38,274 bases of DNA from NCBI GenBank assembly GCA_028877265.1, contig JAPPGX010000018.1, positions 71,391 through 109,664 on the forward strand. Reading direction: 5' to 3'. Below the pieces are notes generated by a model. The model saw nothing but the letters and a program-made list of their open reading frames with translations. It ran no database searches and had not been told where the DNA came from. Shown here piece by piece: positions 1 through 8,086 of this stretch. The stretch comes from Acidobacteriota bacterium (GTDB taxonomy: Bacteria; Acidobacteriota; Vicinamibacteria; Marinacidobacterales; Marinacidobacteraceae). How positions within the stretch are numbered: the first letter of the stretch is position 1; every line of letters begins with the position of its first letter. The translations under genes were made by a program, and so were the position numbers.

Positions 1-59
1 AAATAGACGCATGCCCCCGGCAGGCAGCGAAATGAACGCGTGCCGGCCGGTCCGGGCGC

Positions 60-1469
60 TCAGTTCTCGATCCCCGGGCCCGGCCGGACCCGGGTCTCGG
101 GCGGCGTCGGCTGGACCGCCCCGTTCCGGACCACCCAGTAGCCGTCCCGGAAGACCTCCGCGATGTTGGCGAGGGCGCCGAGGTCGGTGAGCGGATCCCC
201 TTCCACGATCAGGATATCGGCCAGCTTGCCGACCTCGAGCGTCCCGAGCTTGTCGTCCATGCCGAGGATCCGGGCGCTGTCGCGGGTGGCGGAGACCAGC
301 GCCTCGGTGGGGGTGAAGCCGCTCTCCACGTACGACTCCAGCTCCCAGATGTAGGCGTAGGGGAGGTCGCGGTAGTTCTCGAGGATCAGGTCGGTCCCCA
401 CCCCGATCAGGATTCCCGCGTCCTTGAGTTCGCGCAGCATGGCCCGGCTGATCTCGCCGTCGAGCTCGAAACGCCGGGACGTCGAGCTGTGGTAGCTGCC
501 CCGCTCGTTGAAGATGTAGTCGTAGGTGATGATCGTGGGCACCGATGCCGTGCCGCTCCGGGCCATCATCTGGATCACCTCGTCGGTGCGCGGCAGCGGG
601 TGTTCGATGGTGTCGGCGCCCGCCTCGACGGCCCAGCCGGTGTAGAAGGTCTCCGAGTCCACCGTGACCTTGAGTCCGAGCGCGTGGGCTTCGTCCACCG
701 CAGCGGCGATCTCCTCGCGGCTGTAATGGCTCGCGATCTTGATCAGGTCGGCGCCCCTCTTGAACTGCTCGCGAACGGCGTCCCGGAACTCGTCGGGTCC
801 CGAGGCCTCGACGATCCCGCCGTAGAGCGGGTGGTGGATGGAGTACCCCTCGGCCCCGTGGCCGCCGGTGCCGGTGATGAGCGAACCGGACGCGAAGACC
901 CGCGGCCCCGGCAACCGGTTCTGGTTCACCCAGTCCTTGACGATGAAGGGCACCGTTCCGGCCGACCCGGTGTCCCGGATGGAGGTGATGCCCGCGCCGA
1001 TGAAGACGTGCAGGCGCTCCATCGCGCGGAGCGTCTGATGGGCCGGATCGATGGCGAGCACCTGCGGGACGCCCGGCTCGGTATAGGTGAGATGGGTGTG
1101 GAGGTCGATCAGTCCCGGCATGACGGTGTGGCCGGAGACATCGAGCACCTGGGAGCCGTCCGGCCACCCCCGCTCACCCTCGCCGAGGATGGCGGCGATC
1201 CGGTTTCGTTCGATGACGACGGTGCCGATCGAGGGCTCGGCGCCCGTCCCGTCGAAGATGAAACCGCCGTAGAGGACCCTCGTCCCCTCGGGTCCGCGCG
1301 GGCCCGGCGGAGCGGGCACCCGGCGCGGATCGTCGGAGGTCTGGACTTCGTTCAGGAACTGCCGCCGGTCCACCACCTGGCGCTGGGTCTCGGGGGGCTG
1401 GGCCAGGGCGAGCGGGACCGCGAGGGCGAAGAAAAGCGTGGTGGCGATGAGCACACGGGTACGGGACAT
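60..1469 (-). CDS. Secreted metal-dependent amidohydrolase (imidazolonepropionase-like)
   Basis: 469 residues. Residues 1-23 form a signal peptide ending ALA, so the enzyme should act in the periplasm or outside. A small beta domain (about 65-115) precedes the TIM-barrel, which opens with the metal motif DLHTH (H124, H126). Candidate further ligands are K244 in DLIKIASHY (the usual carboxylated-lysine site), H290 in TIEHPLP and D360 in GVGTDL. The position that normally reads V-x-V-H in this family reads VTVDSET, with Asp271 where the His is expected. The family hydrolyses cyclic amides, dipeptides or related C-N bonds; the substrate cannot be read from sequence. The ATG is supported by AAGGAG 6 nt upstream (1476-1481). 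It follows leuB on the same strand after 139 bp containing a repeat element, so co-transcription is uncertain. Family assignment is firm; activity is less so because of the substitution. Confidence 0.9.
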   Translation of the reverse strand: MSRTRVLIATTLFFALAVPLALAQPPETQRQVVDRRQFLNEVQTSDDPRRVPAPPGPRGPEGTRVLYGGFIFDGTGAEPSIGTVVIERNRIAAILGEGERGWPDGSQVLDVSGHTVMPGLIDLHTHLTYTEPGVPQVLAIDPAHQTLRAMERLHVFIGAGITSIRDTGSAGTVPFIVKDWVNQNRLPGPRVFASGSLITGTGGHGAEGYSIHHPLYGGIVEASGPDEFRDAVREQFKRGADLIKIASHYSREEIAAAVDEAHALGLKVTVDSETFYTGWAVEAGADTIEHPLPRTDEVIQMMARSGTASVPTIITYDYIFNERGSYHSSTSRRFELDGEISRAMLRELKDAGILIGVGTDLILENYRDLPYAYIWELESYVESGFTPTEALVSATRDSARILGMDDKLGTLEVGKLADILIVEGDPLTDLGALANIAEVFRDGYWVVRNGAVQPTPPETRVRPGPGIEN

Positions 1470-1481
1470 GGGGAACTCCTT

Positions 1482-1499
1482 GCCGGCTTGAGGGCCGGC
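1482..1499 (-). promoter_or_regulatory. Hairpin abutting the Shine-Dalgarno of the amidohydrolase
   Basis: The inverted repeat GCCGGC-6 nt-GCCGGC ends directly against the AAGGAG ribosome binding site of the leftward amidohydrolase. In the mRNA it would sit in the 5' leader. It could affect initiation or be the end of an upstream terminator. No protein or ligand can be assigned. Confidence 0.3.
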
Positions 1500-1556
1500 G
1501 CGGATATTTTGCCGGGTTGGGGATCGCCGTCACCCGGAGACGGGCGAGGGATGTTG

Positions 1557-1600
1557 CGCCGCGCTGCGCGCGGCGGTGCCGGTCTGAAGACCGGCGGTCC
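1557..1600 (+). repeat. Two-hairpin intergenic repeat, copy A
   Basis: A hairpin with 8-bp arms and a 3-nt loop (CGCCGCGC-TGC-GCGCGGCG, 1557-1575) is followed after GT by the palindrome GCCGGTCTGAAGACCGGC (1578-1595; 8-bp arms, 2-nt centre) and the tail GGTCC. It lies 9-14 bp beyond the leuB stop. Four more copies lie at about 9776, 16039, 16122 and 38211. It resembles REP-type interspersed palindromes in architecture; mobility and function are not visible. Confidence 0.8.
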
Positions 1601-1608
1601 CGGAGGTC

Positions 1609-2661
1609 CTACAACGCGGCCAGGACGATGTCAGTGATTTCGGTCGTCCCCGCGGTGCCACCCAGGTCGCGGGGGAGGACGTCCCCCCGCAGGCAGGCGG
1701 TGACCGCCGCCTCGATGGCCGCGGCCTCGTCCTTCAGCCCGAAGGAGAGCTCGAGCATCATCGCGGCGGAGGAGATGGCCGCGAGCGGGTTCGCGATCCC
1801 CTGCCCCGCGATGTCGGGCGCCGAGCCGTGCACGGGCTCGTAGAGCCCGCCGCCCGCGCCCACGCTCGCCGAAGGCAGCAGGCCGAGCGATCCCGCTAGC
1901 ACCGAAGCCTCGTCGCTCAGGATGTCGCCGAACATGTTCCCGGTCAGGATCACGTCGAACGGGCGCGGGTCCCGGACGATCTCCATCGCCGCCCGGTCCA
2001 CGTACATGTGGTCGAGCCGGACATCGGGATAGTTCGAAGCGAGACCCGCAACCACCTCGCGCCAGAGCTGCGACGACTCGAGCACGTTCGCCTTGTCCAC
2101 CGAGAGGAGCAGTCCCCGGCGCCGGCCGGCGGCTTCGAAGGCCACCCGCGCGATGCGCTCGATCTCCCGCACGTCGTACCGCAAGGTGTTGATGCCGACC
2201 CGCCGGCCGTCCTCCTCCCGGATGCCGCGCGGCTCCCCGTAGTAGATGCCGCCGGTCAGCTCGCGCACGATGAGGAGATCCGCTCCCTCGATGGCCGCGG
2301 GCCGGAAGGGGGAGCTGTCGAGCACCCGGATCACTTTGATCGGGCGCAGGTTCGCGTAGGCGCCGAGCATCCGGCGAAGCTCCAGCAGCGCGCGTTCGGG
2401 ACGCTCGGCGGCGGGGAGCACGTCGTGGCGCGGATCCCCGACCGCGCCCAACAGGATCGCTTGCGCGCCGGCACAGGCGGCCCGGGTCTCGTCGGGGAAC
2501 CCCGTCCCCGTCCGATCCCAGGCGACGCCCGCGAAGTCCCGGCGCTCCACGTGCAGGCGGTGGCCGAAGCGCTCCGCCACCCGCTCCAGGACGCGCTCCG
2601 CCGCGTCCACCACGTCAGGGCCGATCCCGTCGCCGGGAAGACAAACGATGGGCAGATCCAT
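1609..2661 (-). CDS. leuB: 3-isopropylmalate dehydrogenase
   Basis: 350 residues, the normal length for LeuB. It oxidatively decarboxylates 3-isopropylmalate with NAD+ in leucine synthesis, in the cytoplasm. The N-terminus LPGDGIGPDVV is the nucleotide-site motif of the isocitrate/isopropylmalate dehydrogenase family. The substrate loop LRRMLGAYANLRPIK is LeuB-type rather than isocitrate dehydrogenase-type. GNMFGDILSDEASVLAGSLG is the Mg/substrate signature, and VHGSAPDIAGQGIANPLA closes the NAD site. The ATG at 2661 has only a weak purine stretch upstream, but no earlier start gives a plausible N-terminus. No leuA, leuC or leuD lies nearby, so the leucine pathway must be completed elsewhere. 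The divergent neighbour encodes a DUF502 membrane protein. Confidence 0.96.
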   Translation of the reverse strand: MDLPIVCLPGDGIGPDVVDAAERVLERVAERFGHRLHVERRDFAGVAWDRTGTGFPDETRAACAGAQAILLGAVGDPRHDVLPAAERPERALLELRRMLGAYANLRPIKVIRVLDSSPFRPAAIEGADLLIVRELTGGIYYGEPRGIREEDGRRVGINTLRYDVREIERIARVAFEAAGRRRGLLLSVDKANVLESSQLWREVVAGLASNYPDVRLDHMYVDRAAMEIVRDPRPFDVILTGNMFGDILSDEASVLAGSLGLLPSASVGAGGGLYEPVHGSAPDIAGQGIANPLAAISSAAMMLELSFGLKDEAAAIEAAVTACLRGDVLPRDLGGTAGTTEITDIVLAAL

Positions 2662-2710
2662 GGTGGCCGGGGATGGTAAACGGCTCCGGCAGCCATAGAC
2701 TCACCCCGAA

Positions 2711-3421
2711 ATGCCCACGGCCTCGAAGTTGACGTTCTGGGGATCCCTCCGCCGCTATCTGCTGCGCGGTTTCCTGGTGTGGATTCCGCTCGCGGCGGTG
2801 TTCCTGGTGGGCCGGCTGATCTATTCGATCATCCAGTCCTGGTTCTTCCCCTCCCTCCCCTGGGAGCCGCGGCTCACCGCGCTCGGCGTGGTGATCGGGG
2901 TGCTGTTCCTGACCGGCTGGGGGGTCACCAAGTTCGGCGTCGCCCGGGTGGTGCTGCGGGCGGTGGTGGAGAAACCGCTCCAGCGGATCCCGGTGGCGCG
3001 CTGGGTCTATTCCGGGGTGCGCCAGTTGCTGGAGGCGCTCTTCAGCTCCGGCGACGCCTTCGGGAAGGTCGTGCTGATCGAATACCCCCGGCGCGGGGTC
3101 TACAGCATCGCCTTCCAGATGGCGGGGGAACTCGGGGAGGTGCAGCACCGGGTGCGGAAGCGCATCGCGGAGCGAAACGGAGCGGACGCGGCGTCCGTAC
3201 CCGGCGAGTCCGCACCGGGCCAGCGGGAGGTCATGGCGGTCTTCGTGCCCACCACCCCGAACCCGACCTCGGGCTTCGTCATCACCCTCCCCAAGGAGGA
3301 CGTCATCGAACTCTCGATGAGCCGGCAGCAGGCCCTCCAGATGATCATCTCGCTCGGGGTCGTGGTCCCCGAGTGGCAAAAGGAGCAGTTGGACGGGGAA
3401 CCTCCTCCCCCTCCGGTCTGA
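2711..3421 (+). CDS. DUF502 family inner-membrane protein
   Basis: 236 residues. Two hydrophobic segments (about 18-40 and 55-77) would anchor it in the inner membrane. A soluble domain follows, containing the family's conserved PTTPNPTSGF motif (about 179-188) and LPKEDVIEL. The C-terminus is proline-rich (PPPPPV). The family is widespread in Gram-negative bacteria and has no settled biochemical function. It is divergent from leuB (49 bp between starts) and convergent with gdhA. No strong Shine-Dalgarno precedes the ATG. A GC hairpin lies directly after the stop. Confidence 0.9.
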   Translation: MPTASKLTFWGSLRRYLLRGFLVWIPLAAVFLVGRLIYSIIQSWFFPSLPWEPRLTALGVVIGVLFLTGWGVTKFGVARVVLRAVVEKPLQRIPVARWVYSGVRQLLEALFSSGDAFGKVVLIEYPRRGVYSIAFQMAGELGEVQHRVRKRIAERNGADAASVPGESAPGQREVMAVFVPTTPNPTSGFVITLPKEDVIELSMSRQQALQMIISLGVVVPEWQKEQLDGEPPPPPV

Positions 3422-3424
3422 GGC

Positions 3425-3445
3425 GCCGCCCGGCTGCGCGGCGGC
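3425..3445 (+). terminator. GC hairpin after the DUF502 gene
   Basis: GCCGCC (3425-3430) pairs with GGCGGC (3440-3445) across a 9-nt loop, four bases after the stop, followed by CGTTCTT. It could act as a weak intrinsic terminator; the T-tract is poor. Confidence 0.35.
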
Positions 3446-3451
3446 CGTTCT

Positions 3452-3636
3452 TAGCGGCCTGTGGTGAAACCCACGTGAGCGCCGAGACGGGTGAGGCGCC
3501 CGGCTGACAAGGCGCGTGAGGGAGGAATACCGGGTGTATTCCGACCGAAACGCAACGCAGAGCGCCTCGCAGAGGCGCGGTTCAGACGGGATGCATCGCC
3601 CGTCGAACGCCGCGTGGGTTTTGCCACAGGCCGCTA
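3452..3636. mobile_element. MITE-like inverted-repeat element (about 185 bp)
   Basis: The ends are a perfect 13-bp inverted repeat (TAGCGGCCTGTGG at 3452-3464, its complement at 3624-3636). It extends inward with two wobble positions through CCCACG to about 24 bp. The outermost bases are TA on both sides, as expected for a TA target duplication of the IS630/Tc1-mariner type. The interior holds further hairpins: GGAATAC/GTATTCC (3524-3542), GCGCCTC-GCA-GAGGCGC (3562-3578) and GACGGG/CCCGTC (3585-3604). It encodes no transposase or convincing ORF. Its right end overlaps the gdhA stop codon (3634-3636). Alternatives are a structured RNA or a long bidirectional terminator. Confidence 0.6.
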
Positions 3637-4992
3637 GACGACGCCCTGGTCCATCATGGCGTCGGCGACCTTGAAGAACCCGGCGATGTTGGCGCCCACC
3701 ACGTAGTTGCCGACCGCGTCGAACCGCTCCGACGCCTTGATGCAGGCGTCGTGGACCTCGAACATGATGTCGGCCAGCCGGTGGTCCACCACCTCCCGCT
3801 TCCACTGGATCATCCCGATGTTCTGGGCCATCTCGAGCCCGGAGACCGCGACGCCGCCGGCGTTCGCGGCCTTCCCTGGTCCGTAGAGGATCCCGGCGGC
3901 CACGAACTGGTCCACCGCATCCGGCACCGAGGGCATGTTGGCGCCCTCGGAGACCACGAAACAGCCGTTCGCGAGCAGGTTCGCGGCGTCCCGGGCGCTG
4001 ACCTCGTTCTCGGTGGCGCTCGGGAAGGCGCACTCGGCGGGGATCGCCCAGAGCGGGTTGTGGTCGGCGCCCGGATCGGATTCGTGGTAGCTGACGCCCG
4101 GGAACTCCTCGGCGTATTCCCGGATCCGGCCGCGGCGCACGTTCTTCAGCTCCATGACCCAGGCGAGCTTCTCGGCGTCGATTCCGGCGGGATCGTGGAC
4201 GAAGCCCGACGAATCGGAGAGCGTCACGGCCTTGGCCTCGAGATCGTTCAGCTTCTCCACGGTGAACTGGGCCACGTTGCCACTCCCCGAGACGAGACAG
4301 GTCTTCCCCTTGAGTCCGTCGTTCCGGGTGTTGAGCATCTCCTGGGCGAAATAGACCGCCCCGTAGCCGGTGGCCTCGGGCCGGATCAGTGAGCCGCCCC
4401 ACCCGGGGCTCTTGCCGGTCAGCGTCCCGGTGAACTCGTTGGCGAGGCGTTTGTACTGCCCGAAGAGGAAGCCGATCTCCCGGCCGCCGACCCCGATGTC
4501 CCCGGCCGGGACATCGGTGTAGGGACCGATGTGGCGCTGCAGCTCGGTCATGAACGACTGGCAGAAGCGCATCACCTCGGCGTCGCTCTTGCCTTTCGGA
4601 TCGAAGTCCGAGCCGCCCTTGCCGCCGCCGAGCGGCAGCGTGGTCAGCGAGTTCTTGAACACCTGCTCGAAGGCGAGGAACTTGAGGATGGAGGCGTTGA
4701 CCGAGGGATGGAAGCGGAGTCCGCCCTTGTAGGGCCCGATCGCGCTGTTCATCTCGATCCGGAAGCCCCGGTTCACCTGGACCTCTCCGGCGTCGTCGAT
4801 CCAGGGGACCCGGAACTGGACCAGGCGCTCGGGTTCGACCATGCGGTCGAGCACCCGCGCCGCGCGGTACTCGGGGTGGCGGTCGATGACGACGGCCACC
4901 GACTCGATCACTTCCCGGACGGCCTGGTTGAATTCGGGCTCGTTCGGGTTCCGCGCCGCGACCTGGTTCAGGACAGAATCGATATAGCTCAT
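3634..4992 (-). CDS. gdhA: NADP-type glutamate dehydrogenase
   Basis: 452 residues from the ATG at 4992, close to the roughly 447 of E. coli GdhA. Reductive amination of 2-oxoglutarate with ammonia gives glutamate, in a cytoplasmic hexamer. Visible signatures are GPYKGGLRFH (K89, substrate site), LGGGKGGSDFDPKGKS (K125, catalytic lysine region), VPAGDIGVGGREIG (D165), and the nucleotide-binding stretch VSGSGNVAQF. The start at 4992 is preferred over an upstream in-frame codon at 5058 because GGAGG lies 4-6 nt before it and the family N-terminus begins there. The C-terminus MDQGVV matches the normal family end. The TAG stop lies inside the terminal repeat of the adjacent MITE-like element, which seems to supply its third base. 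It is divergent from the receiver/PEP synthase-like gene. Confidence 0.96.
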   Translation of the reverse strand: MSYIDSVLNQVAARNPNEPEFNQAVREVIESVAVVIDRHPEYRAARVLDRMVEPERLVQFRVPWIDDAGEVQVNRGFRIEMNSAIGPYKGGLRFHPSVNASILKFLAFEQVFKNSLTTLPLGGGKGGSDFDPKGKSDAEVMRFCQSFMTELQRHIGPYTDVPAGDIGVGGREIGFLFGQYKRLANEFTGTLTGKSPGWGGSLIRPEATGYGAVYFAQEMLNTRNDGLKGKTCLVSGSGNVAQFTVEKLNDLEAKAVTLSDSSGFVHDPAGIDAEKLAWVMELKNVRRGRIREYAEEFPGVSYHESDPGADHNPLWAIPAECAFPSATENEVSARDAANLLANGCFVVSEGANMPSVPDAVDQFVAAGILYGPGKAANAGGVAVSGLEMAQNIGMIQWKREVVDHRLADIMFEVHDACIKASERFDAVGNYVVGANIAGFFKVADAMMDQGVV

Positions 4993-5116
4993 GGCCCCTC
5001 CGAGCAATTTGGGCGCGCATTGTAGGGCGGCAGCGCCGGGATTGCTCGTGCTATTCACAAATCACCTGCACCGGGAGCACGTAGGGACGGTTCCCCCGGT
5101 GACAAACTAGGAACTC
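4993..5116. promoter_or_regulatory. Shared divergent promoter region with inverted repeat
   Basis: 124 bp separate the gdhA start from the receiver/PEP synthase-like start, so both promoters must lie here or in the coding ends. An inverted repeat CACCGGG (5069-5075) / CCCGGTG (5095-5101) lies 16-48 nt upstream of the rightward start. It could be an operator or a leader hairpin. No convincing -35/-10 pair or sigma-54 site is visible. Confidence 0.4.
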
Positions 5117-8083
5117 ATGCCGCTCCACGGCGCCCTGTCACCGGCCTTCGCGGACCTCGTCGGCTTCCAGATCCACGACGTCCTCTTCGTGCTGAGTCAC
5201 TACGACTCGTTCATCCTCGCCGAGGACGGCCAGCTCGACGACCGGGTCCTGTCCGGGTTTCTCGACCTGAACCTCCGGACCCTCCCCGGCGTGATCCAGG
5301 TGGAGTCCGGCGACGAGGCGCTCGAACGCATCGCCCGGATGCCCGACCGCTTCCAACTCGTGATCGCGTCGCCGGACCTCGGGGACATGGACATCGGGAC
5401 GTTCGCGCACCGCCTCCGCCACGCGGGGTGCGAGACCCCCGTCACGCTCTTCGGTTACGACACCCGCACCGTGCGCGAGTACCTGACGCGGCACCACGGC
5501 CAGGACCTCGAAAAGCCCTTCGTCTGGCAGGGAGACGTCGACATCTTCCTCGCGATCGTGAAGCAGATCGAGGACCGCCGGAACGCCCCACAGGACACCG
5601 GCCGGCTCGGCGTGCCCGCGATCCTGCTCATCGAGGACAGCATCCGCTACTACTCCTCCTTCCTGCCGGTGGTGTACCAGGCGGTCTTCGAGCAGACCCG
5701 GAAACTGATCCCGGAAGGGCTGAGTCTCACCGAGAAGTTCGATCGCATCCGGCGGCGGCCCAAGATCCTGCTCTGCGACCGCTACGAGGAGGCCTGGGAC
5801 TACTTCACCGCCTATCGGGACCAGATCCTCGGGGTGATCTCGGACGTGGAGTTCCCCCGGGGCGGCCGGCCCGATCCGCAGGCGGGCGAGCGGTTCGTCG
5901 CCGCGATGCGCCAGGTGCGGCCGGACATTCCGGCGATCCTCCACTCCCGCCGTCCGGAGAACGAGGCGCTCGCCCGCAGCGTGGGCGCCGACTTCCTCCT
6001 GAAGGGTTCCCGGGACCTGCTGCGCCGGATCCGGAACCTGATGCGGGACCGGTTCCATTTCGGCGACTTCGTCTTCCGGATGCCGGACGGGACCGAGGTC
6101 GCGCGCGCCGAGGACCTCGATTCCTTCGAACGGGCGCTCCCCGACGTCGCGCACGAGGCGATCCTCGAGTCCGCGCGGCGGAACGAAATCTCGCACTGGC
6201 TGATGGCGCGGGGGGAACTGGAACTTGCGCGCCGGCTGCGCGACGTGCGGATCTCCGACTACGGGCCCGGCGACCACATCGGCCGCGACGTGGCCAAGCG
6301 CCTCGCGAAGCGCCGCCAGGAGCGGAGCCGCTCGGTGGTGGCGGACTTCCCGCGGGAAGGGTTCGATCCCGACGCAAGCTTCCTTCGCATCGGCAGCGGG
6401 TCGGTGGGCGGGAAGGCGCGCGGCCTGGCGTTCACCAACTCGGTGCTCGCCCGCTCGGGAATCCAGGAGCGCTATCCGAACGCCGTCGTGGCGGTGCCGC
6501 AGGCAGTCGTCCTCGCCACCGGCATCTTCGACCAATTCATGGAGGAGAACGACCTTCTCCCGTTCGCCCTCGAGGTTTCGAGCGAGGCGGAGCTTCGGAA
6601 GCGGTTCGACCAGTCACGGTTCCCCGAGGAGGCGTGGTGGGACCTGCGGCGGTTTCAGGAAAAGGTGCGGTATCCGCTGGCGGTCCGCTCCTCGAGCCTG
6701 CTCGAAGACTCGCCCTACCAGCCCTTCTCGGGCGTGTACGAGACCGTTCTGGTCGCGAATCAGGAGGAGACCGCGCGGGAACGTCTCGACGCGCTGGCCC
6801 GGGGGATCAAGCAGGTCTATGCCTCGCTCTTCCTCCCCCGGGTCCGCAGCTTCCTCGACAGCACTCCCTACCGCCAGGAAGAGGAAAAAATGGCGGTGAT
6901 CCTCCAGCGGGTCGTGGGGCTGCCCCATGGGCGTCGCTTCTATCCGGACATCGCCGGCACCGCCCAGTCCCAGAACTTCTATCCGACCGCCCCGCTGCGT
7001 GCCGAGGACGGAATCGCCACGGTCGGGCTCGGACTCGGGGAGGCGATCACGAGCGGGGGCCCGGCGGTCCGATTCTCGCCCCGCCATCCCCAGCACCGCC
7101 TCGGTCACCAAAGCGGCCAGGACGCCTGGCGCAACTCGCAGAGCGAGTTCCTCGCCGTGGATCTCCAAGCCGGGTCTTCGGACGGCGGCGGCCTCCCGCC
7201 GCTGCTGACGAGCTCGCTCGCCGACGCCGAGGCGGACGGGGTGCTGGGACTCCTCGCCTCCACCTGGTCCAAGGATTCGGGCGCCCTCTACGACGGCATC
7301 TCGCGGCCGGGGAGCCGGCTGCTCACCCTCGCGCCGCTGCTCAAGATGCCCGACGTCTTCCCGCTCGCGGACATCCTCACCGAGCTCCTCGAGCTGGGGG
7401 AGGAGGCGTGCCGCGCTCCGGTGGAACTCGAGTTCGCCGCCAATCTCTCGGTTCCCCGCGGCAGTCCGCGCGAGTTCGGATTCGTGCAGCTACGCCGTCT
7501 GCAGCAGACGCGGGAACCGCCCCGGGCGGAGGAGGTCGCGGTGGCGAGCGGGGCGGGCGTGCTCTGCCGCAGTGCCCAGGTTCTCGGCCACGGCCAGATC
7601 GAGGGGCTCCGCGACCTCGTGGTGGTCCACCGGGACACCTATGACCGGCTGAAGAGCCGGGAGGTGGCCCGCGACGTGGCACGGCTCAACAGCCGCCTCC
7701 AGCAGCAGAAGCATCCCTACGTACTCATCGGCGTGGGGCGCTGGGGTTCTCGCGACCGCTTCCTCGGGATTCCGGTGAACTGGGAACAGGTGAGCGGCGC
7801 CCAGGTCATCGTGGAGGCCGGGTTCCGGGACCTGATCGTCACGCCCTCACAGGGGACCCACTTCTTCGACAATCTGGTTTCGCACGGGATCGGCTACTTC
7901 ACCGTGAATCCCGAACGGGGCGACGGCATCCTCGACTGGGACTGGCTGGCCACGCAACCCTCGGTCTGGGAGAGCGGCCCCGTCCGCCACCTCCGTTTCG
8001 AAGAGCCGCTCCGGGTCCGCATGCAGGGCAGCCGCGGCGACGGCTGGATCCTGAAACCGGCGAATGCGCGGGCGGACGGCTGA
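5117..8083 (+). CDS. Receiver-domain / PEP synthase-like (PPDK_N) fusion protein
   Basis: 988 residues, soluble. Residues 10-150 look like a degenerate receiver fold. Residues 168-305 are a fuller receiver: acidic pair E173/D174 in LLIEDS, candidate phospho-acceptor D243 in VISDVEFP and lysine K296 in GADFLLKGS. From about 420 it resembles the PEP/pyruvate-binding domain of PEP synthase and pyruvate phosphate dikinase: GSGSVGGKARG (426-436) and LAVRSSSLLEDS with R524. The C-terminus has VGRWGSRDR and the motif TPSQGTHFFDN (about 911-921). The phosphohistidine swivelling domain (G-G-x-T-S-H) of real PEP synthases is not present, so PEP formation is unlikely. A nucleotide-dependent signalling role is an inference. 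AGGAA lies 4 nt before the ATG. It ends 3 bp from the convergent symporter gene. Confidence 0.8.
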   Translation: MPLHGALSPAFADLVGFQIHDVLFVLSHYDSFILAEDGQLDDRVLSGFLDLNLRTLPGVIQVESGDEALERIARMPDRFQLVIASPDLGDMDIGTFAHRLRHAGCETPVTLFGYDTRTVREYLTRHHGQDLEKPFVWQGDVDIFLAIVKQIEDRRNAPQDTGRLGVPAILLIEDSIRYYSSFLPVVYQAVFEQTRKLIPEGLSLTEKFDRIRRRPKILLCDRYEEAWDYFTAYRDQILGVISDVEFPRGGRPDPQAGERFVAAMRQVRPDIPAILHSRRPENEALARSVGADFLLKGSRDLLRRIRNLMRDRFHFGDFVFRMPDGTEVARAEDLDSFERALPDVAHEAILESARRNEISHWLMARGELELARRLRDVRISDYGPGDHIGRDVAKRLAKRRQERSRSVVADFPREGFDPDASFLRIGSGSVGGKARGLAFTNSVLARSGIQERYPNAVVAVPQAVVLATGIFDQFMEENDLLPFALEVSSEAELRKRFDQSRFPEEAWWDLRRFQEKVRYPLAVRSSSLLEDSPYQPFSGVYETVLVANQEETARERLDALARGIKQVYASLFLPRVRSFLDSTPYRQEEEKMAVILQRVVGLPHGRRFYPDIAGTAQSQNFYPTAPLRAEDGIATVGLGLGEAITSGGPAVRFSPRHPQHRLGHQSGQDAWRNSQSEFLAVDLQAGSSDGGGLPPLLTSSLADAEADGVLGLLASTWSKDSGALYDGISRPGSRLLTLAPLLKMPDVFPLADILTELLELGEEACRAPVELEFAANLSVPRGSPREFGFVQLRRLQQTREPPRAEEVAVASGAGVLCRSAQVLGHGQIEGLRDLVVVHRDTYDRLKSREVARDVARLNSRLQQQKHPYVLIGVGRWGSRDRFLGIPVNWEQVSGAQVIVEAGFRDLIVTPSQGTHFFDNLVSHGIGYFTVNPERGDGILDWDWLATQPSVWESGPVRHLRFEEPLRVRMQGSRGDGWILKPANARADG

Positions 8084-8086
8084 GCC

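Noticed and set aside
2615..5020. 801-codon minus-strand frame over gdhA and the DUF502 gene
   Set aside because: Low-complexity Arg/Gly/Pro translation lying over gdhA in a different frame; a shadow.
5117..8083. Bona fide phosphoenolpyruvate synthase (ppsA)
   Set aside because: The phosphohistidine domain and the C-terminal PEP-binding TIM barrel are both missing, and receiver domains precede the nucleotide-binding part.
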